From Candidatus Nitrosopumilus sp. (lineage in GTDB: Archaea > Thermoproteota > Nitrososphaeria > Nitrososphaerales > Nitrosopumilaceae): DNA of 7,605 nt. The stretch's first letter is position 1. Each line of letters opens with the position of its first letter. The DNA lies in NCBI GenBank assembly GCA_029861085.1, contig JAOUAE010000060.1, positions 1 to 7,605 on the forward strand. Direction: 5' to 3'. Shown one piece after another: positions 1 to 5,470 of this stretch. Both the position numbers and the translations under genes were made by a program. A model generated the notes under the pieces. That model was not told where the DNA came from and did no database searches. It saw only the letters and a program-made list of their open reading frames with translations.

Positions 1-85
1 AACCGCAATCACATGTACACGTATAATCATTCATTAATTGAGCCCAGAGAGACTCGAGTTTGTATTGCTCTGAATTGAACTGCAT
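1..85 (-). CDS. 5' end of a small Cys-rich protein (partial, runs off the window)
   Basis: Reading the minus strand from an ATG at 85, the frame stays open for 28 codons to the window edge. It begins MQFNSEQYKLESLWAQLMND and continues with a Cys-rich stretch, CTCDCG (residues 23-28). A stop lies four codons upstream, so this is the only ATG start in frame. The closely spaced cysteines suggest a metal-binding site, but the rest of the protein is missing and I do not recognise the family. A TATA-like element at 125-130 lies about 42 nt upstream, implying a leader of roughly 15 nt. A competing ATG at 98 in another frame gives only 23 codons. The open frame is short, so it could be chance. Confidence 0.45.
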   Translation of the reverse strand, partial: MQFNSEQYKLESLWAQLMNDYTCTCDCG

Positions 86-124
86 TCCAAAAAATCATTC
101 TACCTTAGATGGATCAGTCCGTCC

Positions 125-130
125 TATAAA
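125..130 (-). promoter_or_regulatory. TATA-like element for the partial minus-strand gene
   Basis: TTTATA on the minus strand (TATAAA on plus, within CCTATAAAGG) is centred 42 nt before the ATG at 85. This is the strongest TATA match near that gene. The flanking sequence is almost symmetrical, so it could act in either direction. Confidence 0.4.
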
Positions 131-420
131 GGGGTGTAATGTCTCATGGAGTATCTTTTGTTATTTTTCATGATTTTTTTAAAAAATGGTTTTGAACGTC
201 ATTTTAGAATTAATTAAATTTCATTCTTTTGAGTGCAAAACAAATCGCTCTAACTATCTCCCCAGCATGTTATGTAGATGGCATAGATAAGACCACGATT
301 ACAATACCCATGTGAAAGTGAAAAAACGGATAAAGTATTGAAAATAAAATTTGTAAAAACTTCATTTTCTAAATAATAAACAAAATTTAATCCAATACGA
401 ATTTGATTATATAAAATTGG

Positions 421-425
421 AAAAA
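421..425 (-). terminator. Possible oligo-T terminator of the dehydrogenase gene
   Basis: On the minus strand a short T-run (GCTTTTTCC) starts a few bases after the TAG stop at 427-429. Archaeal termination often needs only a U-tract. No hairpin is evident and the run is short. Confidence 0.3.
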
Positions 426-426
426 G

Positions 427-1992
427 CTATATTCTAGATATCAGAACTTTACAGGATTTGAACGCAACAACTGCTGGGACTGCAATATACATGCCTAAGT
501 TTAATGCAATTACTGAAATTCCCAATCCAAATACCTCTATTTCTGAACCATTCTCAGCCAGTGTCATAATTGACAAAGAAGAGATCATCGGAGTAATAAA
601 AACTCCAACTGCCTCTTGAAAAATTGGATTTTCTCGTTGTATGTCTGCAATAGTTGGTGAGAATGAATAGTATAATTGGTTAAATCCTGTCATAAATGAT
701 GCGCCAGAAGCAGTGCTCATAACAGTGTTGTCTCGGACTTCTCTGAGAAATTGCACTTGCGGTGCTAATTCAGAACCAAATGCGGCAGTTGCAATTAGAC
801 AGCCCCCTCCTTTAGGAGATGTAATTTTATCTTCATTTACTGCAAGAGATTCTATTGGTTTAATTCGGTAAATATTATTCTCGCCATAAGATACAAGATA
901 CAGAAATCCATCAGGTCCTCTTTCAATGTCGGTAATACATCTAAAACCAGTACCAACTATAATTTCATCCATGGGCTCATTTTCATTAACTAAATTGTCT
1001 TGCAAATTAGGATCAGAAAATTCAAACCCGTCCCGATTTTCATTTAGTTCAAATTTGTAAAGATGACCATTGTTACAATCCCCTACAAAAACGGAATTAT
1101 CATGATTATTAGTTTCCTTAAAGTTTGCAAAGTTTATTGCTACTGGTGCTACAACTTTTTCCCAGCTAAATTCAGGATCACTATACACATAATCTTCATA
1201 ACCCCTAAGACTTGATATTTCCGATTCTGTGGCAGGTCCCATGATGGATTCCCATCCACTGTTAAATTTATCTGGCATCAAGTTGATTTCATCAAAATCA
1301 TCATCCCCGTTTTCGGTAGCCCATAGATTCCCGGTAACGGGGTCTACAGCTAACCCAAAGCTGTTTCGTATGCCCATAGCATGGTATGGTCCATCAGGAT
1401 CTACTTTTAGAATTACACTGGTGTCCATGTAATCAACAGTGTCTGGAGGATGGAGATTCTCAAGTGGTTCATTTTGAAGTGGCCCATATTTTCCAGTATC
1501 TCCAACAACCGCATATACTTGATTGTCCAAACCCGTAACCATGGCTCCACCATTATGATAACTATTGGAAGGAAGTTCTTTTAACAAAACAGGATTAATT
1601 AATTCATCCCCAGTCCATTCATACTTGTATATTCTATTTCCTAACTGATTTCCATCATCATCAGCCTCTGTAAAATATAAGTAAACTGTGGAATCAACAC
1701 TAGTTATTCCTAGTAAACCACTCTCTTCAACTGGATCTACATTAATTTCAAGAACCGGATTTTCATGTTTAATCCCATCTCGAATTAGATGAACATAACC
1801 ATTTTTTTCTAAAAGGAGTATGTCGTCTTTTACAAAAGTCATAGTGGTGTACCCCCAACCAAAAAATTCTTGAGAATATACTTCAAGAATTAAATTGTCA
1901 TCATACAAAACTGGTTCACCAAATGCATCGGGAACTACATTCATAAAAATAAATCCAACCAACACCATAGAAACAATTACAATTGAATTCAT
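427..1992 (-). CDS. Secreted PQQ-type glucose/sorbosone dehydrogenase with CFI-box C-terminal region
   Basis: The predicted 521-residue protein likely oxidises an aldose or similar sugar outside the membrane with a PQQ-like cofactor. Seen: a signal peptide (about 1-25, MNSIVIVSMVLVGFIF...), then a six-bladed beta-propeller of the glucose/sorbosone dehydrogenase family (about 26-380). Family motifs are HNGG (146-149, the usual catalytic His), GIRN (207-210, the usual Arg), WATENG...DEINL (224-238) and NSGW (244-247). A GGGCLIATAAFGSELAPQV block (395-413) marks the CFI-box-type C-terminal region that I recall from many thaumarchaeal exported proteins. A hydrophobic segment (about 486-508) could anchor it in the membrane. 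The frame is open upstream to an ATG at 2133, but that extension hides the signal peptide and runs through the neighbour's promoter. The ATG at 1992 has a TATA box 29 nt upstream. Cys306 and Cys352 in the propeller could form a disulfide. Substrate and cofactor are inferred from the family; the family call is firm. Confidence 0.88.
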   Translation of the reverse strand: MNSIVIVSMVLVGFIFMNVVPDAFGEPVLYDDNLILEVYSQEFFGWGYTTMTFVKDDILLLEKNGYVHLIRDGIKHENPVLEINVDPVEESGLLGITSVDSTVYLYFTEADDDGNQLGNRIYKYEWTGDELINPVLLKELPSNSYHNGGAMVTGLDNQVYAVVGDTGKYGPLQNEPLENLHPPDTVDYMDTSVILKVDPDGPYHAMGIRNSFGLAVDPVTGNLWATENGDDDFDEINLMPDKFNSGWESIMGPATESEISSLRGYEDYVYSDPEFSWEKVVAPVAINFANFKETNNHDNSVFVGDCNNGHLYKFELNENRDGFEFSDPNLQDNLVNENEPMDEIIVGTGFRCITDIERGPDGFLYLVSYGENNIYRIKPIESLAVNEDKITSPKGGGCLIATAAFGSELAPQVQFLREVRDNTVMSTASGASFMTGFNQLYYSFSPTIADIQRENPIFQEAVGVFITPMISSLSIMTLAENGSEIEVFGLGISVIALNLGMYIAVPAVVAFKSCKVLISRI

Positions 1993-2016
1993 TTCTAACC
2001 ATACAATTTTAGTGAG

Positions 2017-2025
2017 TATAATATA
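2017..2025 (-). promoter_or_regulatory. TATA box of the dehydrogenase gene
   Basis: TATATTATA on the minus strand, centred 29 nt upstream of the ATG at 1992. The spacing implies a leaderless or nearly leaderless mRNA and is the main reason for choosing 1992 over the upstream ATGs at 2028 and 2133. Confidence 0.6.
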
Positions 2026-2094
2026 CATTTCAACATGAACCTGAAAAAATACTCGGGGATCAATTATCATTAGATGAAGTAGTCTTGGAAGATG

Positions 2095-2113
2095 AATTCT
2101 GAATATCAGAATT
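2095..2113. promoter_or_regulatory. Inverted repeat in the divergent promoter region (candidate regulator site)
   Basis: AATTCTGA-ATA-TCAGAATT is a perfect 8-bp inverted repeat with a 3-nt spacer. Its end is 11 nt upstream of the TTTAAG element of the dsbA-like gene, a position where archaeal activators or repressors often bind. It lies about 70 nt upstream of the dehydrogenase TATA box, so one site could serve both genes. The regulator is unknown. Confidence 0.45.
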
Positions 2114-2124
2114 AGAAAAAAGTG

Positions 2125-2130
2125 TTTAAG
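2125..2130 (+). promoter_or_regulatory. TATA-like element of the DsbA-like gene
   Basis: TTTAAG centred about 25 nt before the ATG at 2152, preceded by an A-rich stretch (AGAAAAAA) that could be the BRE. No Shine-Dalgarno sequence precedes the ATG, which fits a leaderless mRNA. Confidence 0.55.
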
Positions 2131-2151
2131 CAAGATGTGTTTTTTTAAATT

Positions 2152-3393
2152 ATGATAAAGATAGTTGCGCTTTTTATTTTACTAGTCTTTGGATCTGTGA
2201 ACACTGTATTTGCAGAATCTCAGATAAGTTCAACAAGTGGTAACTCCCTTGATGTTAAAATAGAATTAGATGATTCCTACCAATCCGGTAAGGAGACTCG
2301 ACTAAAAATTGAATTTCTAACTCCAGACACTGAGAAAATCCAAGTTCACATTGACTATACGATAGATATCAGAAACAGTAACAATCTCATATTTGGACCA
2401 ATCCCATTGACACATACTAGTACTGGCTCTGTCTCCATCCCCGTATTCTTTGAGAAGGGCATAAATGAAATTACCGTGTCTGTTGAAGGAATATTGTTTG
2501 TACCAATACCATCAGAGACTGCAACATTTGATATTTCATTTGGTGAATCAACTGCAGAGTCTTCTGACATTCCTGCATGGGTAAAAGGGAATGCAGAGTG
2601 GTGGGCAAACGATCTCATCGATGATAAAACATTTGTTTCTGGAATACAATTTTTGATACAAGAAGAGATAATCTCAGTGTCATCTGAATCATCTGAATCT
2701 AAAAGTGATGACATTCCAAAGTGGATTAAAAACAATGCGGATTGGTGGTCTCAAGGATTGATATCTGACAATGACTTTCTAAAAGGAATTGAGTTCTTGG
2801 TTGAAAATGGAATAATATCAGTATTTGGAGAATCCCTTAACATAGGAGGTGTTGATTTGTCGCAGGCATCTCCTGTTTTCGGTTCTGTTGATTCTCCTGT
2901 TACGATTATAGAGTTTGGGGACTATCAGTGCCCTAACTGTCAAAAATGGTTTCTCAACACAAAACCAGACATTGTAACAAACTACATAGACACGGGCAAG
3001 TCAAATCTGTACTTTGTAGATTTGGCATTTCTTGGGGATGACTCTCTGACTGCAGCTGCTGCCACATATTGTGCAGATGAGCAGGAAAGATACTGGGATT
3101 ATCACTCTTATCTTTATTACAACCAGAGAGGTATTGATGGAGGATGGGCTGACTCATCAAGCCTACAAGACTATGCAGAGGTTCTAGAGTTGGATACGGA
3201 TTCATTTGCAAGCTGTATGGATTCAAAAAAGTATGAGAAATCAATTGTGTTTAACTTGGAGGAGGCAATAAATAATGAGATCAAGGCGACACCATCTTTC
3301 ATCATAGTGGGAGCTAACGGGCAAGAAACGATAAAGGGACCCCAGCCTTTTCCTGTATTTGAGAAAATTATAGAGTCATTTCTGACATCATAG
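2152..3393 (+). CDS. Secreted DsbA-like thiol oxidoreductase with two WW repeats
   Basis: A 413-residue exported protein expected to make or rearrange disulfides in secreted proteins. Seen in order: a signal peptide (1-21, ending VFA|ES); a beta-rich domain of unknown role (about 22-135); two copies of a Trp-rich repeat, IPAWVKGNAEWWANDLIDD... (140-175) and IPKWIKNNADWWSQGLISD... (188-224), separated by a Ser/Glu linker; and a DsbA/thioredoxin-like domain (about 238-413). The active site is CPNC (260-263) in FGDYQCPNC, with the cis-Pro loop at ATPSF (Pro381). Cys307 and Cys355 lie in the helical insertion and may form a second, structural disulfide, as in BdbD-like relatives (inference). The repeat type is common in thaumarchaeal exported proteins, but its function is not known to me; it may bind or tether the enzyme. 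The ATG is well placed after the TATA-like element. The gene is transcribed divergently from the dehydrogenase, whose propeller has two cysteines, so it could be a client. Confidence 0.88.
   Translation: MIKIVALFILLVFGSVNTVFAESQISSTSGNSLDVKIELDDSYQSGKETRLKIEFLTPDTEKIQVHIDYTIDIRNSNNLIFGPIPLTHTSTGSVSIPVFFEKGINEITVSVEGILFVPIPSETATFDISFGESTAESSDIPAWVKGNAEWWANDLIDDKTFVSGIQFLIQEEIISVSSESSESKSDDIPKWIKNNADWWSQGLISDNDFLKGIEFLVENGIISVFGESLNIGGVDLSQASPVFGSVDSPVTIIEFGDYQCPNCQKWFLNTKPDIVTNYIDTGKSNLYFVDLAFLGDDSLTAAAATYCADEQERYWDYHSYLYYNQRGIDGGWADSSSLQDYAEVLELDTDSFASCMDSKKYEKSIVFNLEEAINNEIKATPSFIIVGANGQETIKGPQPFPVFEKIIESFLTS
2680..2697 (+). repeat. Short tandem repeat within the DsbA-like gene
   Basis: TCATCTGAA occurs twice in tandem, encoding the SSESSES linker between the two WW repeats. 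It is a low-complexity linker that could vary in length between strains. Confidence 0.7.
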
Positions 3394-3399
3394 GTTTTC

Positions 3400-3418
3400 A
3401 AATATCTACAAGATATTT
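3400..3418. terminator. Stem-loop after the DsbA-like gene
   Basis: AAATATCT-ACA-AGATATTT is a perfect 8-bp inverted repeat with a 3-nt loop, starting 7 nt after the TAG stop. Its right arm ends in TTTT, so it could help end transcription. It also overlaps the TATTTTAAG element that may drive the next ORF, so it could instead be an operator. Confidence 0.4.
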
Positions 3419-3422
3419 TAAG
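3416..3422 (+). promoter_or_regulatory. Possible TATA element of the ORF at 3449
   Basis: TTTTAAG centred 30 nt before the ATG at 3449, giving a very short leader. It overlaps the right arm of the stem-loop at 3400-3418. Confidence 0.35.
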
Positions 3423-3448
3423 ACTAGTTATTCAAGGATTTCATTACA

Positions 3449-3664
3449 ATGCTGGAACAAAAAGTTAGAACGGTTCTGCCATATCCGATCATTGGAAATG
3501 TAATAGTAGTGGCAATTATTTTGCTCAGACATTATCTTTCAGAGTCCAAAAAAGAATCAAGAAACAACAAGTTTCGCTTTAATTATAATCCGAACAGTCC
3601 AAATAATTACAATGTATGTTCAAAGTGTGACATAAACACTGTATCCCTCCAAAATATCATTTGA
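3449..3664 (+). CDS. Possible small single-pass membrane protein
   Basis: A 71-codon frame beginning MLEQKVRTVLPYPIIGNVIV. Residues about 10-30 are hydrophobic and could span the membrane once. The rest is polar, basic and Asn-rich (about 32-54) and contains a CSKC motif (57-60) that could bind metal or be redox active. I do not recognise the protein. In its favour are a TATA-like element 30 nt upstream and reasonable codon use; against it are its length and low-complexity tail. It may be a chance frame. Confidence 0.4.
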   Translation: MLEQKVRTVLPYPIIGNVIVVAIILLRHYLSESKKESRNNKFRFNYNPNSPNNYNVCSKCDINTVSLQNII

Positions 3665-3754
3665 TTTGAAAACCACTTCTAGTATCCGTTTGGCTGGAAT
3701 TACTACAATGCCTTATTTTTTAAGCAAGCAATTATTTGTATCAGTATCTTTACG

Positions 3755-3838
3755 TTATTTTTCAAACTTACTCCATATTTCTTTTAGTTCCGGTACGTTG
3801 AACTCCAAATTCTCTCGGAGTTTTTCTAATTTTTTCAT
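3755..3838 (-). CDS. Possible 27-residue helical mini-protein
   Basis: The minus strand encodes MKKLEKLRENLEFNVPELKE followed by IWSKFEK and TAA. The peptide is charged and amphipathic, unlike a random AT-rich translation, and could be a short helix-turn-helix or the remnant of a larger gene. A TTTTAGAT element is centred about 28 nt upstream of the ATG, the same spacing as at convincing genes here. No homologue is known to me, and frames this short are common by chance. Confidence 0.3.
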   Translation of the reverse strand: MKKLEKLRENLEFNVPELKEIWSKFEK

Positions 3839-3861
3839 TAAAGAAAAATAGGATTCTGTTA

Positions 3862-3869
3862 TCTAAAAC
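3862..3869 (-). promoter_or_regulatory. Possible TATA element of the mini-ORF at 3755-3838
   Basis: TTTTAGAT-like sequence on the minus strand centred about 28 nt before the ATG at 3838. It is meaningful only if the mini-ORF is real. Confidence 0.25.
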
Positions 3870-4074
3870 TTTACGAGAAGCGTCAAAAATTCACACCTAA
3901 AGCGGGAGATTATTATTTTTATCAATTAAGATTAAAGAGAAAAGCATTTCACACAATCACAAAAAACGTGATATAGCCTAAGTCATGATATACGATAATT
4001 TATTGGATGTTTCTTAAGTAATCTCAAATTTCAATGTGTTTAGTTAGTTTGGGAAAACAAAAGAAAATTAGAAA

Positions 4075-4686
4075 TTAACTTTCAAAATCTATTTTAATTT
4101 GAAGAAACTCTTCTTCGGTAAATTCATCATTAGCATAACTTTGTTTTAGATTTTCTGAGGCATTCTCTAATTTTTTATCCTTTTCTAAAAAATAATATTC
4201 TTTAATTTGAACATCAGTTTTAGACGTGGTAATCAAAGCACTGTTTGATGGAATTGTTTCAAGTATTCTAAAAAACACGGGTTCATCCAAATTCTCGAAC
4301 ACGATATTATCACCCTGAATTATTGGAATCAGCGTTAGTGCTTCTTTAATTTCTGACTTTTCAATAAATGTTGTAATTTCTAACGGTGCGATTGTGATTT
4401 TTTTTGCTCTTGTAGCTAGAATTTTTTTAATGTAGATTCTGTTTCCTATTTTAATTCCTGCATTACTGCGAATTAATCCGTCAATATTGAGAATTCCATG
4501 GGCATGATTTTCTTTTGGACTAGCAAGACATTTTGAATATGTTTTTCTTTGACCTTGTATTTCAATAATATCTCCGGAAGATAAATCAAGGCGTTTCATA
4601 GATTCAGCATCTAGTCGGGCTATTCCTTTACCTCTATCTGATAAAAATTCCGATTGAACTTCAACGCTAAGTTCTAATTCACTCAC
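4075..4686 (-). CDS. Stand-alone Cdc48 N-terminal domain protein without AAA ATPase domains
   Basis: A 203-residue protein matching the substrate-recruiting N region of Cdc48/VAT. Residues 1-90 form a Cdc48_N double-psi barrel, with DRGKGIARLD (17-26), LDLSSGDIIEIQGQRKT (33-49), GILNIDG (64-70), IRSNAGIKIG (72-81) and the IYIKKI strand (84-89). Residues about 103-165 match the second lobe (CDC48_2), including IIQGDNIVFE and ALITTSKTDVQI. The usual tandem AAA domains are absent: the protein ends in an acidic helical tail (about 166-203) and a stop, with 388 nt of sequence beyond it showing no ATPase motif. The start is GTG; a stop lies five codons upstream and a CTTAAG element about 26 nt upstream, so it is leaderless. 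It may recruit or compete for clients of the full-length Cdc48 encoded elsewhere, or act as its cofactor (inference). The domain call is strong, the role unknown. Confidence 0.85.
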   Translation of the reverse strand: MSELELSVEVQSEFLSDRGKGIARLDAESMKRLDLSSGDIIEIQGQRKTYSKCLASPKENHAHGILNIDGLIRSNAGIKIGNRIYIKKILATRAKKITIAPLEITTFIEKSEIKEALTLIPIIQGDNIVFENLDEPVFFRILETIPSNSALITTSKTDVQIKEYYFLEKDKKLENASENLKQSYANDEFTEEEFLQIKIDFES

Positions 4687-4709
4687 AAATTTTTTGGGTT
4701 AAAAATGAA

Positions 4710-4715
4710 CTTAAG
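4710..4715 (-). promoter_or_regulatory. TATA-like element of the Cdc48 N-domain gene
   Basis: CTTAAG (within GCTTAAGTTC on the minus strand) centred about 26 nt before the GTG at 4686. The same CTTAAGTT core precedes the gene at 7128 at the same distance. Confidence 0.5.
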
Positions 4716-4900
4716 CTTATTGGAGTTTAAAAAAGAGAAAAGCGCGGTTATCTTCTACCTCATATTCTATCACTCAATTTCTTGTTATTTGGATCTATTT
4801 TGAATAACTCCAGATGATCCTTTTGTTGATTCTAGATGAAATTGTTTTTGTCAGATGTGCCATCATAAGATGTTGCAAATTGAAATATAGTGTTTTTTTG

Positions 4901-4919
4901 GATAAAAGTGTATTTTATC
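4901..4919. repeat. Stem-loop just beyond the stop of the gene at 4922
   Basis: GATAAAA-GTGTA-TTTTATC is a perfect 7-bp inverted repeat with a 5-nt loop, 2 nt beyond the TAA of the minus-strand gene. On that strand it is followed by A residues, not T, so it is not a classic terminator, but it could stabilise the mRNA 3' end. The 235-nt gap it lies in (4687-4921) shows no gene otherwise. Confidence 0.4.
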
Positions 4920-4921
4920 TC

Positions 4922-5131
4922 TTAATTTTTAGGAGTTTTTTTCCAAACTTGGATTTGCCCCCCATATACCTCATCATCATAAACTAATGCTGGAATTTGG
5001 GCATAGAATCCCTCTCTACCTGAGCTGAAGATTTTTGCAGGTAATGGAATTTCATGTTCTTTTCCATCAGGCATTTTCAGTGTGGCAAATACGATTTTAC
5101 TTTTTGGTTTTTCTGTGTTTTCTTCATTCAT
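4922..5131 (-). CDS. Small hypothetical protein, probably conserved in Thaumarchaeota
   Basis: A 69-residue protein beginning MNEENTEKPKSKIVFATLKM. After a polar N-terminus (1-11) it appears to be a compact all-beta fold: KIVFATLKM, KEHEIPLPAKIF, GFYAQIPALVY and YGGQIQVWKK look like successive strands joined by short turns. There is no signal peptide, membrane segment, cysteine or catalytic motif. The well-formed SSGREGFYAQIPALVYDDE segment looks like a conserved core, but I cannot name the family or the function. It is preceded by a TATA element about 28 nt upstream that may be shared with the divergent mini-genes at 5195-5415. That it is a real gene is likely. Confidence 0.75.
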   Translation of the reverse strand: MNEENTEKPKSKIVFATLKMPDGKEHEIPLPAKIFSSGREGFYAQIPALVYDDEVYGGQIQVWKKTPKN

Positions 5132-5156
5132 TATGAGGAAATTTTCAAAAGATCAA

Positions 5157-5164
5157 TATAAAAT
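5157..5164. promoter_or_regulatory. TATA element between divergent small genes
   Basis: TATAAAAT on plus (ATTTTATA on minus). On the minus strand it is about 28 nt before the ATG at 5131, fitting a leaderless mRNA. On the plus strand it is about 35 nt before the ATG at 5195, fitting a leader of several nt. One element could serve both or only the minus-strand gene. Confidence 0.45.
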
Positions 5165-5194
5165 CATGGTGAGTTTGGATTTGACTTTATTATA

Positions 5195-5320
5195 ATGAAT
5201 AAAGTCGGTTATAGAATAAAACCTATTGGAAAGACGAAGAGAGTCCGGGTAGCTAACCAATACTTAACACAAAACGATCCAATATCTGTTAATAATTCTA
5301 AAACTATATCAAAATCATGA
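5195..5320 (+). CDS. Possible basic 41-residue mini-protein, first of an overlapping pair
   Basis: The frame starts MNKVGYRIKPIGKTKRVRVA and ends NNSKTISKS. The first half is strongly basic (KPIGKTKRVRV), as in a nucleic-acid-binding peptide; the tail is Asn/Ser-rich. Its TGA overlaps the ATG of the next ORF as ATGA (5317-5320), an arrangement typical of translational coupling. A TATA element lies about 35 nt upstream. I do not recognise it, and it is short enough to be chance, but the overlap and the following T-run support a small transcription unit. Confidence 0.4.
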   Translation: MNKVGYRIKPIGKTKRVRVANQYLTQNDPISVNNSKTISKS

Positions 5321-5415
5321 AAACACTCTGTAAATGTGGTTGTGAAATATCACTGACTGATTATGAATATAGAAAGTTCTCTGGGTTCAAAAGAGGACAT
5401 GAAGAGTTACCATAA
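5317..5415 (+). CDS. Possible 32-residue zinc-finger-like mini-protein
   Basis: The frame reads MKTLCKCGCEISLTDYEYRK, then FSGFKRGHEELP and TAA. The CKCGC cluster (5-9) followed by F(K)RGH (His at 28) resembles the CxCGC...GH metal-binding finger seen in phage and HNH-associated proteins (recognition from memory). Three cysteines and one histidine could hold one zinc ion. It overlaps the preceding ORF by ATGA, and a T7 tract follows 12 nt after the stop. It is likely a true mini-gene, possibly of mobile-element origin. Function unknown. Confidence 0.5.
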   Translation: MKTLCKCGCEISLTDYEYRKFSGFKRGHEELP

Positions 5416-5427
5416 TTAAAAACTCTA

Positions 5428-5436
5428 ATTTTTTTA
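5428..5436 (+). terminator. Oligo-T terminator after the mini-gene pair
   Basis: A run of T residues (CTAATTTTTTTAC) begins about 12 nt after the TAA of the zinc-finger-like mini-gene, followed by more T-rich sequence. It is a good archaeal intrinsic terminator candidate for the plus strand. Confidence 0.5.
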
Positions 5437-5470
5437 CTTTCTTTACTTTTCATAAACGGTAATTTATGCA

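Larger units (their letters stand above)
86..426. other. Intergenic region, no gene seen
   Basis: AT-rich gap of 341 nt between the two minus-strand genes. Apart from the TATA-like element at 125-130, it holds a T7-A6 run at 174-186 and no open frame longer than about 23 codons on the frames I read. I saw no tRNA-like T-arm or other RNA gene signature. Confidence 0.6.
3665..4074. other. Intergenic region with one possible mini-ORF
   Basis: A 410-nt AT-rich stretch. A TTG-initiated plus-strand frame at 3666-3851 looks like a chance frame opposite the mini-ORF at 3755-3838. A T-rich stretch on the minus strand directly after the stop at 4075 (about 4054-4072) probably ends transcription of the Cdc48 N-domain gene. 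I saw no RNA gene. Confidence 0.5.

Noticed and set aside
430..446. Sequence near the end of the dehydrogenase gene resembling the inverted repeat at 2095-2113 (TTCTAGATATCAGAA)
   Set aside because: Only the TATCAGAA half is shared, it lies within coding sequence, and the symmetry is imperfect; probably chance.
1229..1432. 67-codon plus-strand frame inside the dehydrogenase gene
   Set aside because: It lies opposite the conserved GIRN/DEINL motifs of the real gene and has no promoter or recognisable product.
2355..3401. Several minus-strand frames opposite the DsbA-like gene
   Set aside because: They are antisense to conserved repeats and the CPNC domain and show no protein-like features.
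3666..3851. 61-codon plus-strand frame with TTG start
   Set aside because: Ser/Phe-rich, low-complexity translation opposite the mini-ORF at 3755-3838; no start signals.
4799..4870. 23-codon minus-strand frame (MMAHLTKTISSR...)
   Set aside because: No promoter at the usual distance, no recognisable features and very short.
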